Source: Rickettsiales bacterium
GTDB lineage: Bacteria; Pseudomonadota; Alphaproteobacteria; Rickettsiales; UBA1997
Length of the DNA stretch: 6,744 bases
Assembly (NCBI GenBank): GCA_947487845.1
Contig: CANKYC010000063.1
Coordinates: 1 to 6,744, forward strand
Direction: 5' to 3'
A program made the position numbers and the translations under genes. The notes beneath the pieces were generated by a model. The model made no database searches, was not told where the DNA came from, and saw only the letters and a program-made list of their open reading frames with translations. Positions 1-5,681 of this stretch are shown one piece after another (the first letter of the stretch is position 1; each line of letters begins with the position of its first letter).

Positions 1-68
1 ACCAAATGATCTAATAAAAATAACAATAGTAAAATCGCCCGTCCTATGATTTTAAAAAATTGAAACAC
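1..68 (-). CDS. Possible N-terminus of a small membrane protein, cut by the left edge
   Basis: Read on the minus strand from a GTG at 68-66, the frame stays open to the window edge for 22 codons. It gives a short aromatic/basic start (residues 1-6) followed by IIGRAILLLLFLLDHL, a strongly hydrophobic segment ending in Asp-His. A Gly-Arg before a Leu-rich first helix resembles the start of DoxX-type membrane proteins, but 22 residues are too few to name the family. There is no ATG and no Shine-Dalgarno sequence. The GTG lies just outside the MITE copy that begins at 71, so that insertion would sit immediately upstream of this gene. A chance open frame in AT-rich DNA remains possible. Confidence 0.3.
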   Translation of the reverse strand, partial: MFQFFKIIGRAILLLLFLLDHL

Positions 69-70
69 TT

Positions 71-203
71 GGTAATTATACCTTGATTCACAAAAAAACT
101 CGATGTCACCTAAGTTTGTCGAAGCGTGATTCTAAGATCGAAGCCTTAATCACCCTTCGACAAGCTCAGGGTGACATCTATTTTGTCTTAAGGGATAATC
201 ACC
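71..203 (+). mobile_element. MITE-like palindromic element, copy A (decayed left arm)
   Basis: This 133-bp non-coding element is bounded by GGTAATTAT at the left and the inverse of GGTGATTAT at the right. The inverted ends extend imperfectly to about 16 bp (consensus GGTRATTATMCCTTRA). The core is a large inverted repeat with arms 105-131 and 148-175 around a 16-nt loop. The right arm matches the other copies, but the left arm has a 1-bp deletion and several substitutions, so this is the oldest-looking copy. No transposase is encoded and no target duplication is visible around it. It is a direct repeat of the element at 282-416 and an inverted repeat of that at 4615-4781. Confidence 0.75.
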
Positions 204-286
204 ATTTCTTTTGGTAAATTTCTTTTTGTAAATTTCTTTTGGTAAATTTCTTTTGGTAAATTTCTTTTGGTAAATTTCTTTGGTAA
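204..286 (+). repeat. 14-bp tandem repeat array, about six units
   Basis: Unit atttcttttggtaa is repeated head to tail at 204-217, 218-231 (one G-to-T change), 232-245, 246-259 and 260-273. A sixth unit lacking one T begins at 274 and runs into the start of the next MITE copy. The unit's ggtaa matches the first five bases of that element, so the array and the element share bases 282-286. The array exactly fills the space between MITE copies A and B. It is non-coding, and replication slippage is the simplest origin. Confidence 0.9.
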
Positions 287-416
287 TTATACCTTGATTC
301 ACAAAAAAACTCGACGTCACCCTGAGCTTGTCGAAGGGTGATTCTAAGATCGAAGCCTTAAATCACCCTTCGACAAGCTCAGGGTGACATCTATTGTGTA
401 TTAAGGGATAATCACC
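282..416 (+). mobile_element. MITE-like palindromic element, copy B
   Basis: This 135-bp copy has the same ends as copy A and a perfect 28-bp inverted repeat (316-343 and 361-388) around a 17-nt loop. Each arm contains its own smaller hairpin (CACCCT/AGGGTG stem, 11-nt loop), so the unit is two REP-like motifs facing each other. Transcribed RNA or single-stranded DNA would fold into a very stable cruciform. It is non-coding and lacks a visible target duplication. The motif with cttcgacaagctcaggg resembles intergenic repeats widely seen in bacterial genomes, as far as I recall. Confidence 0.85.
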
Positions 417-453
417 GCAGTTTACTTAATTTAAAAAACAAATATCTCTAATT

Positions 454-459
454 TATAAT
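454..459 (+). promoter_or_regulatory. Possible -10 box for the prolyl isomerase lipoprotein gene
   Basis: A perfect TATAAT lies 175 bp before the lipoprotein start, but no good -35 hexamer is found 16-18 bp upstream (TTAAAA is the nearest). If real, the transcript would have a leader of about 170 nt containing the 17-bp duplication and the four-hairpin block. In DNA this AT-rich a chance match is likely. Confidence 0.2.
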
Positions 460-478
460 TAATTAAACTGTCTAAAAC

Positions 479-512
479 ATAACCAATTAAACGATATAAC
501 CAATTAAACGAT
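479..512 (+). repeat. Perfect 17-bp tandem duplication
   Basis: The 17-mer ataaccaattaaacgat occurs twice with no spacer (479-495 and 496-512). Its core aattaaac also occurs at 461-468, just upstream. Lying between the possible -10 box and the lipoprotein gene, it could be a repeated protein-binding site or a simple slippage product. Nothing in the sequence distinguishes these. Confidence 0.85.
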
Positions 513-520
513 TTAATTTT

Positions 521-606
521 TCCCGTATGTCCCATTGACATACGGGATGGGGATCCCCGCAAAGCGGGGCGCGACTCGTGTCGCGTTTCCGTATCCCGAA
601 GGGATA
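521..606 (+). other. GC-rich block of four consecutive hairpins
   Basis: Four perfect stem-loops follow one another: tcccgtatgtc/gacatacggga (521-531/537-547, 5-nt loop), ccccgc/gcgggg (555-560/564-569, AAA loop), cgcgac/gtcgcg (570-575/580-585, TCGT loop) and tatccc/gggata (592-597/601-606, GAA loop). The block is sharply GC-richer than the surrounding DNA and ends 28 nt before the lipoprotein start. The CCCC at 555-558 can also pair as DNA with GGGG at 549-552. It may be a structured 5' leader, a clustered REP-type repeat or a terminator of upstream transcription; a T-run at 616-620 follows the last stem, but 10 nt away. It matches no riboswitch or T-box that I recognise. Confidence 0.75.
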
Positions 607-634
607 AAGGACTAATTTTTTAACTAAAAAAACC

Positions 635-1492
635 ATGAAAACATCTAAATCAAAACCAAATCACTTCTTAGCAGCCTTACCTTTAATTCTATTTTTAACA
701 TCCTGTCAAAATCTGCATGATTCTGCTTCAGCTGATTCAAGCGCAATAGTTGCAACATATAAAGGCGGGCAAGTTTCGCTGAAAGATGCGAATTTGGAGC
801 TCAATTTACTGATCTCAAAAAATGAAAAACTGAAAGGTCTAACTTTTGAAAAATTGAATTCCGAGCAGAAAGAAGCTGTGATCAAGGAAATTATCTTGAA
901 CGAAATTGCTTACAAAGAGGCCAAAAAAAGGAATTTGGATAAAGAAAAAGATTATCAGGAAGCGCTAAAAAGTTTTGAATCGGAACTGCTAAAACAAAAA
1001 CTTTTAATCACTATCGCCAAAGAGGCTACTGATGAAAATAGTTTGAGAAAAAATTATAACGAACTCGCAGAAAAACTAAAAAACAAAAAAGATTTAAGAA
1101 TTAGCTATATCGCAGTTAAAACCCAAAAAGAAGCGGAAGAGCTTTATCAAAGCGTGATTAAAGCATCTCATTCTTTTGCTTCTTTGGCTAAGAAAAAATC
1201 GCTTGATCGGGAAGTTGCTAAAAAAGGCGGGGATCTGGGTTTTGTCTTAGAAGACGTGCTTCCGGCGGATGTTTTAAAACAAGCTAAATCTTTACGAAAA
1301 GGCGAGATTTCAAAACCATTTACCACCAATGGCAAATGGGTGGTAATCAAACTTGACAATGAAAGAGCGGCGGAAATTTTACCTTTTGAAAAAGCAAAAG
1401 ATGCTTTGGCTAAAAATCTTGCGAAGAAAGCTACGAAAGATTTCGCCTCGCAAAGTTTTGAGAAAGCGCAGATTAATATTTTGGTTAAATAG
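635..1492 (+). CDS. Parvulin-type peptidyl-prolyl cis-trans isomerase lipoprotein (PpiC/PrsA-like)
   Basis: The 285-aa product starts with a basic stretch (residues 1-10), a hydrophobic segment and the lipobox LTSC (21-24), so Cys24 should be lipidated and the protein anchored to a membrane facing the periplasm. Residues 36-145 are a charged helical region like the SurA/PrsA chaperone N-domain. Residues 152-245 form a PpiC rotamase domain with the hallmark GGDLGF (198-203) and the KGEIS...F....G.WVVIKL pattern (222-240). A helical tail follows, as in SurA/PrsA relatives. These enzymes isomerise X-Pro bonds and assist folding of exported proteins. The next gene is an outer-membrane transporter, so a supporting role in envelope biogenesis is plausible but inferred. 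The ATG is the only start after an in-frame stop at 605-607. It has no Shine-Dalgarno sequence; AAAGGA lies 22 nt upstream, too far to serve. Confidence 0.88.
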   Translation: MKTSKSKPNHFLAALPLILFLTSCQNLHDSASADSSAIVATYKGGQVSLKDANLELNLLISKNEKLKGLTFEKLNSEQKEAVIKEIILNEIAYKEAKKRNLDKEKDYQEALKSFESELLKQKLLITIAKEATDENSLRKNYNELAEKLKNKKDLRISYIAVKTQKEAEELYQSVIKASHSFASLAKKKSLDREVAKKGGDLGFVLEDVLPADVLKQAKSLRKGEISKPFTTNGKWVVIKLDNERAAEILPFEKAKDALAKNLAKKATKDFASQSFEKAQINILVK

Positions 1493-1524
1493 CTTATCAA
1501 AGAGGAATTTTATCAAGAATAACT

Positions 1525-1571
1525 AGGATTCATGCTAATCCTGTCGCAGCATGACATCGAGATTTTTTTTA
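1525..1571 (+). repeat. Degenerate REP-like hairpin with T-run; possible terminator
   Basis: A 7-bp perfect stem TCATGCT/AGCATGA (1530-1536/1548-1554) encloses an 11-nt loop. An alternative stem AGGATT/AATCCT (1525-1530/1537-1542) competes with it. Eight Ts follow at 1563-1570. On the other strand the motif reads gtcatgctgcgacagg, similar to REP-like repeats with a GTCATGCTGA core that I recall from other bacterial genomes. Lying 33 bp after the lipoprotein stop, it could end that transcript, although the T-run is 8 nt from the stem. Confidence 0.5.
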
Positions 1572-1607
1572 AAAAAGATTAAATAAATATTAACAAGACA
1601 GTAAAAT

Positions 1608-1613
1608 TATAAT
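1608..1613 (+). promoter_or_regulatory. Possible -10 box for the TpsB gene
   Basis: A perfect TATAAT precedes the TpsB gene. The best -35-like hexamer, TTAACA at 1590-1595, is only 12 bp away, which is too short for a standard sigma-70 promoter. If used, transcription would start near 1620 and give a leader of about 140 nt containing the 1659-1738 inverted repeat. Confidence 0.25.
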
Positions 1614-1658
1614 CACAAACCCACTGCCAAAGGCTTCACAAGAGTCTTTGCTTTTAAG

Positions 1659-1738
1659 GCGCCGTTGCGTAAATCAAATTTTTCTAAGAAATTTAGAATT
1701 GCGAAAAGTTCGACGAAAAAGTTGATTTGCGACAGCGC
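1659..1738 (+). repeat. Imperfect 24-26 bp inverted repeat upstream of TpsB
   Basis: The left arm (1659-1684) contains gcgc, aaatcaa and tttttc in order. The right arm (1715-1738) is its reverse complement except for two unpaired bases and three mismatches, leaving a loop of about 30 nt. A smaller imperfect stem (1628-1635/1643-1650) lies just before it. The long frame that continues into TpsB is open through this structure from a TTG at 1665. I read it as a palindromic intergenic or leader element rather than coding sequence. Confidence 0.6.
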
Positions 1739-1757
1739 ATTTAACACCACGTTTCTA

Positions 1758-3566
1758 ATGACCACCAAATATTTAAACCAAGCTTTCACTAGCTTTAAAA
1801 TTCTGCCTTTAGCAATTTTGTTATTGGCGGTTTTTAACTTAGATTCCCTCGCCCAAAACGCTCAAAATCAACAAGATTGGATCACCCGCCAACAGCAAAA
1901 CACGTTGGAAGATAAACAGCGCAATGCCGAATTTGATAGCATAAAAAAAGAACATGAGCGCAAAAAAAAGGAAGATGAAGAAGAAGCAAAAAAATCCCAA
2001 CCTTTAGTTACAGGCAAGATAACAAAATGTACGTTGATCACAGAAATTCATCTGCTCGATGCCAATTCAATTTCTAGTTTCCGCAAAAAAACAATTATCG
2101 CGCCTTTCATCGGCAAATGTATGGAAGCAGAAACTCTAGCCAATATTATCAAGACAGTTAACGATTATTATCAAAGCAAAAATTACATTACAACGCAGGT
2201 AAAAGTGCCAAAACAAAATCTGCAAAGTGGAATTTTTGAATTACAGATTATCGAAGGAAAAGTTGAGAAAATTTCTTTTGGTAAAGATCGCCTAATTGAA
2301 AAAATGCAGAAATTTACTGCTTTTGGAAATGTTGAAGGTGACGTTTTAAAAATCGATGACATCAATCAGGGAATCTATCAAATCAATCGCCTGCAATCAA
2401 ATCAGGCGGTGATAAAAATTGAACCGGGAAGTGAAATCGGCCACAGCATTATCCAGATTGATAATAATAAAAAATTCCCCGCCAAATTCACAATTAGCAA
2501 AGATAATTTAGGCAATAAATTTACCGGCGTGCAACGCACTAATTTTTCTGCAAATTTTGATAATTTGCTTTTCTTGAATGATAATCTCAATTTGAACTAC
2601 AGCGCCAATCTTCACGACGAAAGTCAGATAAAAGACATTAAATCATTTTCGAGCAGTTTTTCAATTCCCTTCAAATACAACACTTTTTCTTACGATTTTT
2701 CGCGATCAGAATTTAAAGGTCAAAATTCCGGGCAAAACGCTTCATCAACTTTAACCGGCTTTTCCCAATCAAACAAATTCACTCTTGATCGCGTTTTGCT
2801 AAACCAAACAAATTTACGACTTTCCACCAACGCTTCATTAACCGATAAATCTTCAGCCAGTTATCTTAATGGCAACAAAATCAGCACTTCCGAAAGAAAG
2901 CTTTCAATTTTAAATCTTGGATTCGCAGCTTCATCTTACATTAACAACACAACCAGCATTTACCTTAATCCTTCTTACTCAAAAGGTTTGAAAATCATGA
3001 ATGCAAAAAAAGATCTGTCAGATATTTCTAACATAACTCCAAAAGCGCAATTTGATGTTTTTAAACTTTACGCCAATTTTTCTAAAAAATTTACTTTGCC
3101 AAAAATCAATGCACCGGCAACTTTTGTCAGCGAGTTTAACAGTCAATATGCCAAGCAAACGCTTTTTGGTTCTGAACAATTTTCAGTTGGCGGCTATTAT
3201 TCGGTTCGTGGTTTTAGAGAAAGCTATATCAATGGCGATTCTGGCTATTACTTAAGAAATAAAATTAGCTTCAATATCGGCTCTTTAATCACGCCAGACG
3301 ACCTCGGATTTTTTAGCAAAAACTTGGCTTATCTAAACAAATTTTCCGTCGAACCATTTTATGATTACGGTTACGTTAAAAATAAATATATTGATTCCGG
3401 CACTGATGGCAGACTTGGTGGCGCAGGGCTTAAAACCATTTTCAGCAGCAAATATTTTAACGCCTCTTTAACTTATTCTTGGGCAACCAAACATTCACGA
3501 CTTGTCACTTCCAACGCAAAAGAAAATAAGCTAGTTTACTTTGAAATCAGCACTAGCTGTTGTTAA
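1758..3566 (+). CDS. Two-partner secretion outer-membrane transporter (TpsB, ShlB/FhaC/HecB family)
   Basis: From the ATG at 1758 the product has 602 aa, normal for a TpsB pore. Residues 1-32 are a good signal peptide (basic start, Leu-rich core, cleavage after DSLA). A polar, Lys/Glu-rich linker follows (33-80). A ShlB-type POTRA domain spans about 86-172 with two Cys (91, 121) that usually form a disulfide in this family, and YYQSKNYITTQV at its end. The rest alternates polar and hydrophobic residues as in a 16-strand barrel. SVGGYYSVRGF (476-486) holds the family's VRGF/Y lid-loop motif. TpsB proteins recognise a TpsA exoprotein through POTRA domains and export it to the cell surface. The C-terminus ends Cys-Cys rather than the usual aromatic residue. 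The frame is open further upstream to a TTG at 1665 (633 aa) with AAGG 5 nt before it, but that adds 31 residues ahead of the signal peptide. No TpsA gene is adjacent. Confidence 0.9.
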   Translation: MTTKYLNQAFTSFKILPLAILLLAVFNLDSLAQNAQNQQDWITRQQQNTLEDKQRNAEFDSIKKEHERKKKEDEEEAKKSQPLVTGKITKCTLITEIHLLDANSISSFRKKTIIAPFIGKCMEAETLANIIKTVNDYYQSKNYITTQVKVPKQNLQSGIFELQIIEGKVEKISFGKDRLIEKMQKFTAFGNVEGDVLKIDDINQGIYQINRLQSNQAVIKIEPGSEIGHSIIQIDNNKKFPAKFTISKDNLGNKFTGVQRTNFSANFDNLLFLNDNLNLNYSANLHDESQIKDIKSFSSSFSIPFKYNTFSYDFSRSEFKGQNSGQNASSTLTGFSQSNKFTLDRVLLNQTNLRLSTNASLTDKSSASYLNGNKISTSERKLSILNLGFAASSYINNTTSIYLNPSYSKGLKIMNAKKDLSDISNITPKAQFDVFKLYANFSKKFTLPKINAPATFVSEFNSQYAKQTLFGSEQFSVGGYYSVRGFRESYINGDSGYYLRNKISFNIGSLITPDDLGFFSKNLAYLNKFSVEPFYDYGYVKNKYIDSGTDGRLGGAGLKTIFSSKYFNASLTYSWATKHSRLVTSNAKENKLVYFEISTSCC

Positions 3567-3603
3567 TATATTTATAAAAGATGTCGAACTCTCGATTTCA
3601 TAC

Positions 3604-3764
3604 TATACCAAAACATAAATTTATACTCCCATCCAACAAAGGATTTTTGAGGAAAAATTGCGACAAAGAATAACGCTGTATCAAGTTATACAGCGTTATT
3701 CTTCGAGTAAATTTTTACCAAAAAGACGAAGTTGGATGGGAGTATAAATTTGTGTTTTGGTATA
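3604..3764 (+). mobile_element. 161-bp palindromic MITE-like element with 34-bp terminal inverted repeats
   Basis: The termini 3604-3637 and 3731-3764 are inverted copies matching at 33 of 34 positions, beginning TATACCAAAACA. The one difference (T/G) still allows a U-G pair in RNA. Inside, a second perfect 16-bp stem (3666-3681/3688-3703) has a 6-nt loop, and the intervening arms pair partly, so nearly the whole element folds into one hairpin. There is no ORF. Ends of the form TA-TACC...GGTA-TA fit insertion at a TA dinucleotide, as in IS630/Tc1-type elements, but the TA could equally be part of the inverted repeat. It fills most of the gap between TpsB and nnrD and could terminate TpsB transcription. 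Confidence 0.75.
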
Positions 3765-3775
3765 AATAATTTTTA

Positions 3776-4597
3776 ATGATGAAAAATTTCACTAAATCAA
3801 TCAGTCAATTACTGACTCGCAAACCCGATTCTCACAAAGGAAATTTTGGTCATATATTGATTATCGGCGGAGATTTAGGAATGGGAGGCGCGGCAATTAT
3901 GGCAGCTGAAGCCGCTTATCGCACGGGAGCGGGGAAAGTTACAGTTTTGACGCGCAAAGAAAATATTGCCGCACTTTTAGCGCGACTTCCAAATGTAATG
4001 ACTTTGTGCGATAATTCTTCAACAGCGGAAATTCTAGCCGATAAAAGTGTTATCTTAATTGGCTGCGGACTTGGAAAAACTCAATGGGGACAAAAATTAT
4101 TTACAATGGCAATGAATTCAAATTTGCCGAAATTGATTGATGCTGATGCTTTAAATATTTTAAGCATGGGTCAAAAAACTTTTAATTTATCAAATTCAAT
4201 AATTACGCCTCATATTGGCGAAGCAGCGCGGTTATTGAATATTTCAATCAATGAAATTCAGGAAAATCGCGAATCTACAGTTAAAAAACTTTATGAAAAA
4301 TTCGGGGCAATTTCAGTTTTAAAGGGAAAGGGAACTTTAATTTTCGGCGACCAAAAAATAATTCATCAATGTCCTTTCGGTAATGCCGGAATGGCAACGG
4401 CCGGAATGGGCGATGTTTTATCGGGAATAATCGGCGGCCTTATGGCACAAGGATTAAACGAAGAAAAATCTGCAATTTACGGTGTAAATATTCATGCTAT
4501 TGCCGGAGATTTAATAGCAAAAAAACAAGGTGAAATCGGCATGATGCCAAGCGATTTATTTAAATTTATTCCCCAAATCATCAATAACATGATTTAG
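3776..4597 (+). CDS. nnrD: ADP-dependent NAD(P)H-hydrate dehydratase (standalone NnrD/YjeF C-terminal domain)
   Basis: The 273-aa cytosolic enzyme of the ribokinase-like fold matches single-domain NnrD proteins in length. Visible motifs: GHILIIGGDLGMGGAAIMA (25-43), DADAL (122-126), ITPHIGEAARLL (143-154), LKGKGT (182-187) and the nucleotide-binding and catalytic GNAGMATAGMGDVLSG (202-217), where Asp213 occupies the catalytic position of the family's G-x-G-D-V-L signature. It removes water from the damaged cofactor S-NAD(P)HX using ADP, restoring NAD(P)H. In E. coli this domain is fused to the NAD(P)HX epimerase NnrE; no epimerase sequence is fused or adjacent here, so it must be encoded elsewhere if present. 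Two successive ATGs (3776, 3779) start the frame without a Shine-Dalgarno sequence, 11 bp after the preceding palindromic element. Confidence 0.93.
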   Translation: MMKNFTKSISQLLTRKPDSHKGNFGHILIIGGDLGMGGAAIMAAEAAYRTGAGKVTVLTRKENIAALLARLPNVMTLCDNSSTAEILADKSVILIGCGLGKTQWGQKLFTMAMNSNLPKLIDADALNILSMGQKTFNLSNSIITPHIGEAARLLNISINEIQENRESTVKKLYEKFGAISVLKGKGTLIFGDQKIIHQCPFGNAGMATAGMGDVLSGIIGGLMAQGLNEEKSAIYGVNIHAIAGDLIAKKQGEIGMMPSDLFKFIPQIINNMI

Positions 4598-4614
4598 CTT
4601 TTTAATGAATGCGA

Positions 4615-4781
4615 GGTGATTATCCCTTAAGACACAATAGATGTCACCCTGAGCTTGTCGAAGGGTGATTAAGGCTTCGATCTTAGAATCACCCTTCGAC
4701 AAGCTCAGGGTGACTTCGAGTTTGGGGCGACTTCGAATTAGGTAACCTTTACAGTTTTTTTTGAATCAAGTTATAATTACC
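4615..4781 (-). mobile_element. MITE-like palindromic element, copy C, with 9-bp target duplication
   Basis: This is the inverted counterpart of the elements at 71-203 and 282-416. The same ends (GGTGATTAT left, inverse of GGTAATTAT right) enclose a perfect 28-bp inverted repeat (4643-4670/4687-4714) with a 16-nt loop. It is 167 bp because about 34 bp follow the right arm, including a near-duplication of gacttcga (4711 and 4728). The sequence gaatgcgag flanks it at 4607-4615 and 4782-4790. That 9-bp direct duplication (8 bp if the shared G belongs to the element) is what a transposition event leaves. It lies between convergent nnrD and phytase genes and may end transcription from both sides. 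Confidence 0.88.
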
Positions 4782-4810
4782 GAATGCGAGCTTTAACCAA
4801 ATTGCATTAT

Positions 4811-5605
4811 TTATTTCTCGGTTGTAAGCCGATAAAAATCTTCCAACATTTTTAGTCTTTCTGACGCTAATTTTTTACTCCAAGCTTCTTCTTTCGAAAT
4901 TTCATCAAGTCTTGCTCCGCCTAGTTTATTTTGTCTTTTAAAAATTTCTTCTAGCTCAATTTTTTTGCCATTTTTTATAATATCAAGAATAACTAAAAAC
5001 ATCGCAGTTCGACCTCTTCCACCTGCGCAATGCACATAAATTTTTTTATCTTCCGGCAGATTTTTGATGAAATTTATCATACGAGAAAATTCTTTTGCTT
5101 TGGGAATATCAAAATCCCTGATTGAAAATCTTTGATATTCAAAACCATTTTTCTGCGCCAAATCTTTTTCACTAATTGCTTGATTTACGGTAATAATTTT
5201 TGGCGCCACATCTTCATACCAACCACTTTCTTTATCTCTTTTTACAACTTCATTAATCACAATTTCATGATCTTTTTTTGCGGCATTAAGACGCAATTTT
5301 TCATCAGATAAAATTTCAGAAATTTCTTTATTTTGATTTATTTTTTCAAAATAAGATCGCCACAAAACTGGCTTTCCATTGATAAAGCCGTGACTTTCCT
5401 GCCTCAAATCGACAATAACAATTTTTTCGTTTGGATATTTTTGACGCAATTTTTGCAATTCATCTTCAGAAAATTGCGCGCTGGCAATTGCGTTAATTCC
5501 AATTACCGACAAGTCGCGAAAATTGCGCGGCATTCCATCTTTGGTAATTTCAGATTTATCAAAAGTTAGAAGCGATGCTTTTTCTGCCGTAGCTTGAGAT
5601 GCCAT
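4811..5605 (-). CDS. PTP-like cysteine phytase (inositol polyphosphate phosphatase family), apparently frameshifted at the signal peptide
   Basis: This 264-aa protein carries the phosphatase signature HCAGGRGRT (192-200): Cys193 is the expected nucleophile and Arg199 the phosphate-binding residue (CX5R). RNFRDL (28-33), SAQFSEDEL (42-50) and DLRQESHGFINGKPVLW (66-82) are typical of bacterial cysteine phytases such as Selenomonas PhyA. SIRDFDIP (161-168) supplies a plausible general acid, Asp164. Such enzymes remove phosphates from phytate or other inositol polyphosphates, and some relatives act on phosphoproteins or phosphoinositides. Known phytases are secreted or periplasmic. Here the ATG at 5605 begins inside what looks like the second half of a signal peptide (MASQATA then EKAS), and the missing first half lies upstream in another frame. 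As it stands the product would probably stay in the cytoplasm. It is preceded by the 90-aa gene, 76 bp away on the same strand. Confidence 0.85.
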   Translation of the reverse strand: MASQATAEKASLLTFDKSEITKDGMPRNFRDLSVIGINAIASAQFSEDELQKLRQKYPNEKIVIVDLRQESHGFINGKPVLWRSYFEKINQNKEISEILSDEKLRLNAAKKDHEIVINEVVKRDKESGWYEDVAPKIITVNQAISEKDLAQKNGFEYQRFSIRDFDIPKAKEFSRMINFIKNLPEDKKIYVHCAGGRGRTAMFLVILDIIKNGKKIELEEIFKRQNKLGGARLDEISKEEAWSKKLASERLKMLEDFYRLTTEK

Positions 5606-5646
5606 AAATGTAAAAATAGTAAGGAGATAATTAATTTCATCTTCAT
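5606..5646 (-). other. Out-of-frame remnant encoding the first half of the phytase signal peptide
   Basis: On the minus strand, ATGs at 5646 and 5640 open a frame reading MKMKLIISLLFLHL, a basic start and hydrophobic core, then run out of frame with the phytase. Five Ts (plus-strand As at 5612-5616) lie at the likely break. Adding one T would join the frames as MKMKLIISLLFFTFMASQAT followed by AEKAS, a textbook signal peptide with an Ala-X-Ala cleavage site. Either a base was lost by homopolymer slippage, the assembly is wrong, or slippage restores the frame during expression. No Shine-Dalgarno sequence precedes either ATG. Confidence 0.65.
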
Positions 5647-5681
5647 TAGCGGTTATTTTTCAATCACAGGAATAATTAATT

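Noticed and set aside
2..49. Plus-strand open frame ending at a TGA, possibly the tail of an upstream gene
   Set aside because: Only 15 codons with no recognisable pattern. It is complementary to a hydrophobic minus-strand reading that looks more protein-like.
521..606. Riboswitch or T-box leader
   Set aside because: Four independent short stems without any conserved core motif I recognise; listed only as a structured block.
1168..1500. 110-codon minus-strand ORF
   Set aside because: It lies antisense over the well-supported prolyl isomerase domain and has no recognisable protein features.
1665..1757. TTG start giving a 633-aa TpsB
   Set aside because: It would put 31 Lys-rich residues before a complete signal peptide and run through a palindrome. 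AAGG near the TTG keeps it as an alternative only.
2183..2590. Two minus-strand ORFs of about 60 codons inside TpsB
   Set aside because: Both are antisense shadows of the conserved POTRA and barrel coding region.
3052..3255. 67-codon plus-strand ORF in another frame of TpsB
   Set aside because: It overlaps the conserved VRGF region of the real gene; frame shadow.
5333..5569. 78-codon plus-strand ORF opposite the phytase
   Set aside because: It is antisense to the conserved DLRQESHGF region of the phytase.
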